The translations under genes were made by a program, and so were the position numbers. Of a stretch of 64,000 nucleotides of DNA, positions 9,264 to 15,949 are shown in pieces. Source of the stretch: Pseudokordiimonas caeni (GTDB lineage Bacteria > Pseudomonadota > Alphaproteobacteria > Sphingomonadales > Kordiimonadaceae); the NCBI RefSeq assembly GCF_026719705.1, contig NZ_JAPPRR010000001.1:1837255-1901254 (forward strand), given 5' to 3'. The notes under the pieces are model-generated. The model had not been told where the DNA came from. It saw nothing but the letters and a program-made list of their open reading frames with translations, and made no database searches. Every line of letters begins with the position of its first letter. Positions within the stretch are counted from its first letter, which is position 1.

Positions 9264-10643
9264 ATGACCCGATCCAAGTCTCATCGTGATAGCGCGCCGC
9301 CTTCAGCGCCCGGCGCCGGAAAAGATGGCGTCGCGCTCCAGCGAAAACCGTCAGCGGGCGATCTGCCTGAAAACCTGCAATCCGGCATCGAAAGCTTGTC
9401 CGGCCGGTCGATGGCGGATGTGAAGGTGCAATTCAATTCGCCCGAGCCCGGCAAATACGGCGCCCACGCATTCGCGCGCGGCACCAGCATCCATGTGGCG
9501 CCGGGGCAGGAACAGCACCTGCCGCACGAAGCCTGGCATGTCGCCCAGCAAAAACAGGGCCGCGTCAGCGCCACCGGCAAGATAGGCGGGATGCCGGTCA
9601 ACACCGATCAGAGCCTTGAAAGGGAAGCCGACACAATGGGGGCGAAAGCCATGCAGATGGCCGTGAATGCCCAGGCGACACTCCCGCTACAATTCGGCTT
9701 TGGAGACACCTCTCTCCCCGCACTGCTGCAGTTGAAGGACTCGCACGTAGCATTCACCCAACAAGAACTCGATTTCAGCGCGAAGGGGAAAGGACACAAG
9801 GTAGCTGTCGGAAAGAAAACCACTGCCGATCTTGTCCCTCACAAGCCCCTGAAAGGCTCATCCCCCGGGTCGAGCAAGGAGCACGACCTTTTGATGAAGG
9901 AATTGCGGATTCACTACCCGGGGGAGGGCTTTTTAAGGGGACACCTGCTGAACGATAATCTGGGTGGCCCCGGCATCTGGGAAAACATGTTTCCCATCAC
10001 TGCCAAGGCAAACGGCAGCCATCTTTATGACGTTGAAAAGCCGGTAAAGCAGGCGCTTCTTGATGCCTATGAACTGAATGAGAAAACCGTCTCGAAGGAC
10101 AAATATTCAGTTCACTACGCTGTCGAGGCGGTGAGTACCGGTCGGATGGATGATTTCATAGAGGGCCCCAAGGCAATGCTCCACTGTAGCTGGGAAATTC
10201 ACCCCAAAGTTTCCGACCATGACATGCCGGGTGAAAAGGGGCATCACACCGGCGCGGTCTTGGTCGGGTCAAATCCGGGGGTAAAACAGGGGCAGAACGC
10301 TGCGCTTCTCAGCATCGATTGGGGCAGCGAAGGAAGTGGTCGGACCAAGCAGGTTCGGGCGGGCTTCAAACAAGGGTTCTATGAGTCTCCGAACAGTTCG
10401 ACGCCGCCGACACCAAACAGGCCTGCTAAAAACATTGCGAAGGAAGCCCTCCACTGGGTGGAGGCGAGTCATGACCAGTTGAAACAAGCCAAAGGCGCAA
10501 CCGAAAAACTAATGCTTGAGATCAAAGGCGGCAATCCTGGCTGGAAGGAAGCAGATGCGGCCGATGATAGCCTTATTGAGGCTGATGCAGCTCTCGACAT
10601 GGCATCGGCAGCCCTGGAAGATAGTAAGAACAAGATCAGCTGA
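9264..10643 (+). CDS. eCIS effector: DUF4157 domain plus DNA/RNA non-specific endonuclease-like domain
   Basis: A 459-residue protein in two parts. Residues 33-130 are a DUF4157 domain with the zinc-peptidase-like motif HEAWH (88-92) and a later SLEREAD (117-123), a very common N-terminal marker of eCIS-associated toxins. After the linker motif LPLQFGF (140-146), residues 200-300 contain RGHLLNDNLGGPGIWENMFP and ITAKANGSH. These match the core of DNA/RNA non-specific endonucleases, in which the His of RGH is the general base. The C-terminal 90 residues are helical and unassigned. ATG 9264 follows an AAGGA site; a longer frame to 9189 would overlap the upstream effector. DUF4157 may process the toxin or guide loading. 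Confidence 0.85.
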   Translation: MTRSKSHRDSAPPSAPGAGKDGVALQRKPSAGDLPENLQSGIESLSGRSMADVKVQFNSPEPGKYGAHAFARGTSIHVAPGQEQHLPHEAWHVAQQKQGRVSATGKIGGMPVNTDQSLEREADTMGAKAMQMAVNAQATLPLQFGFGDTSLPALLQLKDSHVAFTQQELDFSAKGKGHKVAVGKKTTADLVPHKPLKGSSPGSSKEHDLLMKELRIHYPGEGFLRGHLLNDNLGGPGIWENMFPITAKANGSHLYDVEKPVKQALLDAYELNEKTVSKDKYSVHYAVEAVSTGRMDDFIEGPKAMLHCSWEIHPKVSDHDMPGEKGHHTGAVLVGSNPGVKQGQNAALLSIDWGSEGSGRTKQVRAGFKQGFYESPNSSTPPTPNRPAKNIAKEALHWVEASHDQLKQAKGATEKLMLEIKGGNPGWKEADAADDSLIEADAALDMASAALEDSKNKIS

Positions 10644-10656
10644 AAGGTATCATCAC

Positions 10657-10947
10657 GTGCCGCCTGCCGCTCGCATAACTGACATGCATACCTGCCCGAT
10701 GGTCTACGGGATCACCCCCTGTGTGGGCGGGCCGATCCTGCCGCCGGGGGCACCGACGGTGCTAATCAACGGACTGCCCGCCGCCGTGGTCGGCACCCCG
10801 CTCGCCTGCGCCGGCCCGCCAGACAGTATCGTGAAAGGCTCGGCAACGGTCCTGATCGGCGGGATGCCGGCAGCGCGCATGGGGGACACAACGGCTCACG
10901 GCGGTACCATCGTGCTGGGCAGCCCCACGGTGATAATCGGTGGCTGA
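10657..10947 (+). CDS. PAAR-domain spike tip protein
   Basis: A 96-residue PAAR protein that forms the sharp cone on the spike trimer. The GTG start has an AAAGG site 8 bases upstream; longer ATG starts would lie inside the previous effector. Typical PAAR features are visible: DMHTCPM near the N-terminus, repeated G-P-x-x-V-x-I-x-G strands, the Ala-Ala-Arg of MPAARMGD, then TAHGG and a final GSPTVIIGG. The His and Cys residues that bind metal are present (H13, C15, C53, H77 approximately). In many Afp-type clusters the PAAR gene (Afp10) sits next to the spike genes. Here it is displaced downstream of both effectors, suggesting that the tip and cargo were moved or acquired as one block. Confidence 0.92.
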   Translation: MPPAARITDMHTCPMVYGITPCVGGPILPPGAPTVLINGLPAAVVGTPLACAGPPDSIVKGSATVLIGGMPAARMGDTTAHGGTIVLGSPTVIIGG

Positions 10948-10968
10948 CCGGCCGCAACGGAGACGCAG

Positions 10969-11772
10969 ATGATACGCTCGATCAATGTCCTCTCGATCCT
11001 CGCTTTCCTGATTGCGGCGGCAGCAACTGCCTATTTCTATGTCGAACTCGGCAAGGAACAGACGGCACGTGAAGGTGCGATCACCAGCCTCAACGCCACG
11101 CTCGGGGCACGGATCAGCAGCAACGAACAGGCGATTGCTGGCCTGAAAGACGCTTTCGACAAGGCTACGGCGAACCAGGCGGACAGCGCCCAGACCTTCG
11201 ACAAGGAATGGGCAACAGCCCTTGCCACCCAGGAAACACTGCAGAAGGATGTGGATGCGCTGACATCGGAATTGAAGCAGACATCAGAGGCGCTTGATGC
11301 CGCGAAGACAAGCATCGTTGCCGACGCGGTGCAGAAGATCAACGATCAGATGGCCGCCCAGCAGAAGGAAGCCGCCGCGGCCGAGACCGTACAGGGCCTC
11401 AATGACACGATAGCGGCCTCCAAGGCCAAGCTCGACTGGATGGGCAAGTTTGCCATGCTGGCCAAAGACTATGGCACCCTCAGCTGCTACGACAGCGACC
11501 TCTTCTGGCATATTTTCTCAGGCCCGCTCCTTGGCAAGGAGCCGATCACCGACATTTCCGCCGAAATCGACAAGCTCGCCGCCATTGACCTGAAAACACT
11601 CGATGCCAAAGGGATCACTTCGCTCAATACCACAACCCAGCCTGTTTACGACCAGATCCTCACGACCCTTGGCAACGCCAATGCCTATATCCAGAAAAAG
11701 AAAGGCGGCAAATCCGCGATGGTCGATGCCGTCAAGAAATGCGGCAGCCTCGTGCTGGTGGGGAAATCCTGA
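10969..11772 (+). CDS. Membrane-anchored coiled-coil protein of unknown function at the end of the eCIS operon
   Basis: A 267-residue protein I do not recognise. Residues 6-26 form a single hydrophobic helix (ILAFLIAAAATAYFYV), possibly an uncleaved anchor. Residues 35-150 are Ala/Gln/Glu/Lys-rich heptad-like sequence consistent with a long coiled coil. The rest is a compact region with two Cys (in SCYDSD and KKCGS) that could pair if exported. It follows the PAAR gene by 21 bases in the same direction, so it probably belongs to the injection operon. Possible roles are membrane tethering of particles, release, or self-protection against the nuclease cargo; none is shown. The next 80 bases hold the first tRNA-derived repeat, so this gene marks the end of the cluster. 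Confidence 0.6.
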   Translation: MIRSINVLSILAFLIAAAATAYFYVELGKEQTAREGAITSLNATLGARISSNEQAIAGLKDAFDKATANQADSAQTFDKEWATALATQETLQKDVDALTSELKQTSEALDAAKTSIVADAVQKINDQMAAQQKEAAAAETVQGLNDTIAASKAKLDWMGKFAMLAKDYGTLSCYDSDLFWHIFSGPLLGKEPITDISAEIDKLAAIDLKTLDAKGITSLNTTTQPVYDQILTTLGNANAYIQKKKGGKSAMVDAVKKCGSLVLVGKS

Positions 11773-11851
11773 GAATAATCTTGCACCAAGCGCGGCGCGA
11801 AAGGTCACACGGGAAGCGCATGAACCCGCCGAGAAAAATCAAAAATAATAC

Positions 11852-11897
11852 AATAAAATCAATGACTTAAAGTCATTGGTGCCCGCTGCCGGCACCA
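11852..11897 (-). repeat. tRNA-Leu 3'-end repeat, copy 1 (att-like site)
   Basis: A 46-base direct repeat identical to 32319-32364. It matches 48416-48456 with one change (G for A in the ATGAC/ATAAC segment). The right half equals the last 16 bases of the intact tRNA-Leu gene including CCA, read on the minus strand. It then turns into GGCACCA instead of continuing the tRNA. Such duplicated 3' ends are what tyrosine recombinases leave when an element integrates into a tRNA gene, so I read it as the distal attachment site of the island to its right. Confidence 0.8.
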
Positions 11898-11929
11898 TAC
11901 CATTATTGATATCAATAGGTTACAGGCAC

Positions 11930-11948
11930 TTGGCGCAAATTTGGCGCA
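11930..11948. repeat. Tandem TTGGCGCA pair beside att copy 1
   Basis: TTGGCGCAAATTTGGCGCA is two 8-base direct repeats at 11-base spacing. It starts 33 bases after the end of the tRNA-derived core. The same 19 bases occur at the identical distance from core copy 2. The arrangement resembles arm-type binding sites for a tyrosine integrase or its directionality factor; that role is inferred. Confidence 0.55.
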
Positions 11949-12018
11949 TGAAATTTCAGGATTCTAATAAAGGTGCGGCGGCACCTTCCCTGGCGAGACG
12001 CACGGCAGAAGGCTAGGT

Positions 12019-13530
12019 TCAATCTGATAGCTGAACTCTGAATTCCGGTGAAAGCTTCTCCGCGTCACATGATGAAGATAAAAGATGGATCTCCGGCTTC
12101 GATAGGAATGCAGCAGCAAGATCTGTCTGGCATTCCCGATAGCCACTGAGAACGGAATGCCCCCAGTTGCCAAAGCGGACTAGCTGGCTGTTGGGCAGGG
12201 TTCCAGCGATTTCTTCGGCGTAGACATCAGGGGTCATTGGATCAAAGCGTCCACTGAGGATCAGGGTCGGCGTCTGGACACGGACAGGTTCGGCCGACTG
12301 CATCCTGCCGTAACCGCGCGCCGGATCGGCGCAAACGTCCTGCATGAAGCTGGTGATCGCGAAGAGGCCGAAGCGTCCTTTGCCGAGGTCGCGGCCGCGT
12401 GACGGCCGATATTGGTCGGCGCAAACAATGGCGAAAAATGCTCCTGCTGCGCTGTCCCCCACTGCGGCGGGAGCGGGGTAAACGCTGTTCATCAGCGTTG
12501 TCAGCGGCCCCAAATCTCCTGATGCCGTAGCATCGATCAACATCGGCACCAACGGCAGTGCCTGCGGGCTATAGAGCATCCAATGGATCAGGCTCAGAAA
12601 ATCATGGTCGTTGACCACCACCCGAACATCAGCTTTGCCGTCCTTGCCCGTCAGCATCACCGTGGGCGGGGCTTTGGCGAGGGCGGCCACAACAGCATCT
12701 AGCGAAGCGGTAAGATCAGGAAAATGGCCTGAACAGGGCTCACTTGCCGCGCAAGCCTCCACAATGCGGCTGATGCCACGTTCGAAATTGCCGCTGGCTT
12801 CCGACATGAAAAGATCGCTTTCAGGCGAGACAACGGAATCCAAGATCAAGGTGCGAACGCCTTCGGGGTCGAGCCGAACCGCTTCAAGGGCCATATAGGT
12901 GCCATAGGAGACCCCAAGGAGGTTCCATTGCCGCACCCCGAGGGCTTGCCGCAACGCTCGCATATCATGCGCGTTCTGCTTGGCTGAGAAAGCATGGAGC
13001 GGGATGCCTTTTGCAGCAAGGGATGCAAGGCAGGCTCGCGCTGCCGACGATATTTTCGCGTCACGTTCAGCCATGGTCATGTCGTCCGCCACAATCGACA
13101 GCCGGATACCACGCAACGGATCGCACCGCAGTTCGGGCTCGGTCGACTGGGCACCGCGCTGGGTGAACAGGACGATATCCCTGTCTTTGCCGAAGGCGTG
13201 CGCAGCGAACAGATTAAATGAATGAGCCGATGTGGTTGGCGCGCCGCCCGGACCACCCGATAGAAAAACCACCGGATCGGGCTGCGGGGTATCGGAGAGG
13301 GCACGAATAACAGCGACCGGCAAACGGGCGGCTGCCGTACCATTTCCTGACCAATCAAGCGGTACCGTCAGCACACCACATTTCACGCGGTCAGGTGCAA
13401 CGTCTTTTGCGGCTTCGAAGGCACAAGGCTCTTGCCACTCAATCGCGGGGTCGGTCGCTGAGACACCCGGCGCACTGGTAAATGCGCACACCGCGGCGAT
13501 TGCTGCTCCGATCAGTTCTCCGGCACGCAT
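12019..13530 (-). CDS. Secreted alpha/beta-hydrolase, S33 tripeptidyl-aminopeptidase-like
   Basis: A 503-residue exported hydrolase with an N-terminal signal peptide ending near VSA-TD (about residue 26). The nucleophile elbow GVSYGT is at about 204-209. The oxyanion-side FLSGGPGG is at 89-96. The C-terminal block LILSGRFDPMTPDVYAEEI, followed by GNWGHSV, supplies the catalytic Asp and His of the TAP-like C-terminal domain. Relatives remove N-terminal peptides or hydrolyse esters and lactones; peptides would fit the neighbours. The start lies 19 bases inside the RidA gene, so the RidA-hydrolase pair is coupled. Several Cys in the lid suggest disulfides in the periplasm. Confidence 0.85.
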   Translation of the reverse strand: MRAGELIGAAIAAVCAFTSAPGVSATDPAIEWQEPCAFEAAKDVAPDRVKCGVLTVPLDWSGNGTAAARLPVAVIRALSDTPQPDPVVFLSGGPGGAPTTSAHSFNLFAAHAFGKDRDIVLFTQRGAQSTEPELRCDPLRGIRLSIVADDMTMAERDAKISSAARACLASLAAKGIPLHAFSAKQNAHDMRALRQALGVRQWNLLGVSYGTYMALEAVRLDPEGVRTLILDSVVSPESDLFMSEASGNFERGISRIVEACAASEPCSGHFPDLTASLDAVVAALAKAPPTVMLTGKDGKADVRVVVNDHDFLSLIHWMLYSPQALPLVPMLIDATASGDLGPLTTLMNSVYPAPAAVGDSAAGAFFAIVCADQYRPSRGRDLGKGRFGLFAITSFMQDVCADPARGYGRMQSAEPVRVQTPTLILSGRFDPMTPDVYAEEIAGTLPNSQLVRFGNWGHSVLSGYRECQTDLAAAFLSKPEIHLLSSSCDAEKLSPEFRVQLSD

Positions 13531-13898
13531 GCGACAACTTCGATTTCGACGCGCGCGCCAGGAATGAGCAGATCAGAAACAACCGTCGACCGCGCAGGAA
13601 AGCATCCTCCGAATGCCGCCGCATAGGCCTTATTGAAGGCAGGAAAATCGGCCTTGTCGGTGAGCCAGACGGTCGCCTTCACGACATGCGACATGCTGGA
13701 GCCAGCCTCATCAAGAAGCCTTGCGATATTGGCAAGCGCCTGCTGCGTCTGCACGACGACGTCATCACCAGCCAGCGTCATTTCGGGTGTGAGGCCGAGC
13801 TGACCCGAAAGAAAAACGAGATTGCCACAACGAATTCCCGGACTGAGCGGGACTTGAGTACCGTCCTTCAGGACGAGTGGTTGACCAATCACATGCAT
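13512..13898 (-). CDS. RidA-family enamine/imine deaminase
   Basis: A 128-residue RidA/YjgF/UK114 protein. It carries the GNLVFLSGQLG strand, a mid-segment VVKATVWLTD, and PARSTV with the active-site Arg that binds carboxylates, followed by the conserved end GARVEIEVVA. RidA enzymes hydrolyse reactive 2-aminoacrylate or imines made during amino-acid breakdown. That fits the D-amino-acid dehydrogenase about 5 kb away, whose product is an imino acid. It lies between the S33-type hydrolase (19-base overlap) and the beta-lactamase-fold gene (18-base gap), all on the minus strand, so the three probably form one operon. It is cytoplasmic with no signal peptide. Confidence 0.92.
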   Translation of the reverse strand: MHVIGQPLVLKDGTQVPLSPGIRCGNLVFLSGQLGLTPEMTLAGDDVVVQTQQALANIARLLDEAGSSMSHVVKATVWLTDKADFPAFNKAYAAAFGGCFPARSTVVSDLLIPGARVEIEVVACVPEN

Positions 13899-13916
13899 AT
13901 CAAGACTCCCGACGGT

Positions 13917-15851
13917 TCAGGCAGAACCCGGCATCGACCAGCCGAGCCCGTTATAGTGCCACAGGATGAGAAGGGCGACGGCCGCATTCGCCAGCGTGAC
14001 GATTGCGATCAACCTCACACCGCGTTGCTGCAAGTGCCTGACGCCCAACGCGAGCCAGACGGCCGCCAACACAGCGAGATTTGCGCACATTACCACCAGG
14101 CGTGTGCGGCCAAGCTCGCCCGCATACAGGTCGTTCATCATCGAACCCGCTGCGTCATACCCCGCAAAGGCGAGCACCGGCAGAAGGACAAGGAGAAGGC
14201 TCGGCAGTGCCAGCGAAATGCGCTCTGCCCCCTCAGCGGGGCGCACGAATACTATGGCTACAATGCAAAGCGCAGCAACCAGACAGGTCACGATGAAAAT
14301 ACCTGTATGGAGAGCCGGGTGCATGAGGGCCGGTACACGCGAGAAGGTGTAAATCCCGATATCAGGTGTGAGCGTCATCCTGCCGGTCAAACTGTCCGGC
14401 TTTATCTGTATCGCAGCCCGTGCAGTTTCATGCATAAAGATACCTTGCCCTTGCGGGACAAAGGGCCCGGCACCTCCGAGATACAGCCCCTTTTCATCGG
14501 CGGTGACGTCCAGCAGGCCTTGCCCGAAATAGATGAGTTCACCCAGCTTCTCAGCGCTTGTGAAATTGCGTCGGTCTGCCTGATACGAACCGGCATATTG
14601 TTCAAGGTCCGTCTCCACAGCCGGCCCGAGCGGTCGCTTCTGGCCAAGGAAGTGCCGCATGAAAGCGTCGTTCAGGCTGCTCGCGGAAAGCAAGGCGGTG
14701 GATGGCTTTGCAGCACGCTCGGGAAAAAAGGCCGAAAGGAAACGCTGACCGACTGTCGGCAGTGGGGCTTCGCTCATCAGCGAGATGAAAACGCCCGCAT
14801 GCTCATCTGGAATCATCGTCATCCAGCTGTGGAAGCCAACCCAGTTGCCACCATGAGCGATGGTCGTATGACCATTCCAGTTATCGAGGAAAAAGGTCAT
14901 ACCAAGGCCCGTGAGCGCTGGCGAGTTTTCAGCATAGCGCTTTGCCATGCGCGCGAAGCCCGAAGGCGACATGATCCTGTCCGACGTGCGGCCGGCATCA
15001 AGATGGGCGAGCATGAATTTGACCATGTCAGGCGCCGTCGAGACGATTGAACCAGTCTGCGCTGCAGCCGGATTGATCGGCACGAACCGGGTTGCGGTAA
15101 CTGAACCATCCGGCGCTATCGTACCCGGCACCCCAATGCCCGCTGGGACCTTGGTGTCGACCAACAGGTCAGTATCCTTCATCTCGAGAGGGTCAAAGAT
15201 ATAGCGCTCCATCAGTTCATTGATCGGAGCGCCCATCTGGTCTTCAACGAGCAGCCCGAGCGTGGCGACCCCGAAGTTGGAATAATTGACGCTGTGACCG
15301 GCAGGCCGAACAAAGGCCGGGCGCATCCGGTCAAAAATCTCGGCAGGAATCGGAATCGGTTGTGATTCTTCCGATCCGAGGAAATGGAATGTATCCTCGA
15401 AACCCGCCGAATGCGTCATCAACTCGCGAATAGTGATCGCGTGACCGTCATTGTCCGGCAGTTGGTAACGTTTCAGATAGTGATTGGCGGGGTCGTCGAC
15501 CGATTTGATAATGCCCTGATCAATCAACCGCGCAAGCAAGGTGGCAGTGAAAGTCTTGGTAATGGAGCCGATGCGAAACCGGGTTGCAGCGGGGTCCACA
15601 ACACCTTCAACCATCGCATTCGCACGACCGTACCCTTTGGCCATCAACAGGGCGCCGTCTTTAACCACACTGATGGTGGCGCCGGTGATCTGGCCTTTGT
15701 CGAGGGCGGCACCGAACGTCTCGTCGGACCACGCCGTCACCGCCTCTTCAGTGATCGGCGTACCGTTTGCGGCGTCGGCCTGCGCCTGCCAGCCAACGGC
15801 AACAGCCACCACAGCCATGCCGTGACAAAACAGCTTTGCTAAAGATCTCAT
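13917..15851 (-). CDS. Beta-lactamase-family serine hydrolase (class C/S12) with C-terminal membrane domain
   Basis: A 644-residue exported enzyme with a signal peptide to about residue 27. The S12/class C motifs are present: SITK near residue 97 (nucleophile Ser and general-base Lys), YSN in NYSNFGVA near 190, and an HGG triad element in TTIAHGGNWVG near 342. The last 140 residues contain four hydrophobic helices, so the catalytic domain is probably tethered to the membrane on the periplasmic side. Relatives include D-aminopeptidases, esterases, and MlrB of microcystin degradation. With M81 and D-amino-acid genes nearby, hydrolysis of a peptide with unusual residues is plausible. True beta-lactam resistance is not implied. 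Confidence 0.85.
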   Translation of the reverse strand: MRSLAKLFCHGMAVVAVAVGWQAQADAANGTPITEEAVTAWSDETFGAALDKGQITGATISVVKDGALLMAKGYGRANAMVEGVVDPAATRFRIGSITKTFTATLLARLIDQGIIKSVDDPANHYLKRYQLPDNDGHAITIRELMTHSAGFEDTFHFLGSEESQPIPIPAEIFDRMRPAFVRPAGHSVNYSNFGVATLGLLVEDQMGAPINELMERYIFDPLEMKDTDLLVDTKVPAGIGVPGTIAPDGSVTATRFVPINPAAAQTGSIVSTAPDMVKFMLAHLDAGRTSDRIMSPSGFARMAKRYAENSPALTGLGMTFFLDNWNGHTTIAHGGNWVGFHSWMTMIPDEHAGVFISLMSEAPLPTVGQRFLSAFFPERAAKPSTALLSASSLNDAFMRHFLGQKRPLGPAVETDLEQYAGSYQADRRNFTSAEKLGELIYFGQGLLDVTADEKGLYLGGAGPFVPQGQGIFMHETARAAIQIKPDSLTGRMTLTPDIGIYTFSRVPALMHPALHTGIFIVTCLVAALCIVAIVFVRPAEGAERISLALPSLLLVLLPVLAFAGYDAAGSMMNDLYAGELGRTRLVVMCANLAVLAAVWLALGVRHLQQRGVRLIAIVTLANAAVALLILWHYNGLGWSMPGSA

Positions 15852-15893
15852 GACACTCCCCTATGCCAATCGTTTACAAGGCCCATCAAGGGC

Positions 15894-15923
15894 GAAAGCA
15901 CCCCGCCTGGGCAGGGTGCTTTC
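15894..15923 (-). terminator. Hairpin downstream of the island B TonB receptor gene
   Basis: A perfect 10-base stem (GAAAGCACCC pairing with GGGTGCTTTC) with a 10-base loop lies 27 bases after the TonB receptor stop and before the beta-lactamase-fold gene. The T-run on the minus strand is weak, so it is either a modest terminator or an mRNA-stabilising hairpin. Confidence 0.6.
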
Positions 15924-15949
15924 CTTGTTGCCGCATTCGACTGCTGCGG

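Larger units (their letters stand above)
11773..12018. other. Intergenic boundary between eCIS cluster and island B
   Basis: This 246-base gap holds no credible gene. It is A/T-rich between 11838 and 11875, contains the tRNA-Leu 3'-end repeat and the TTGGCGCA tandem repeat listed separately, and separates the plus-strand eCIS operon from the minus-strand hydrolase gene. No clear T-tailed terminator was found after the eCIS operon. Confidence 0.6.

Noticed and set aside
1-10947. Type VI secretion system or tailed prophage
   Set aside because: There are no TssJLM-type membrane genes or capsid and packaging genes, while the Afp15-type ATPase, tape-measure domain and DUF4157 cargo fit an eCIS.
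13917-15851. Antibiotic resistance beta-lactamase
   Set aside because: The large C-terminal membrane domain and the operon context favour a peptidase or esterase; S12-fold proteins are mostly not resistance enzymes.
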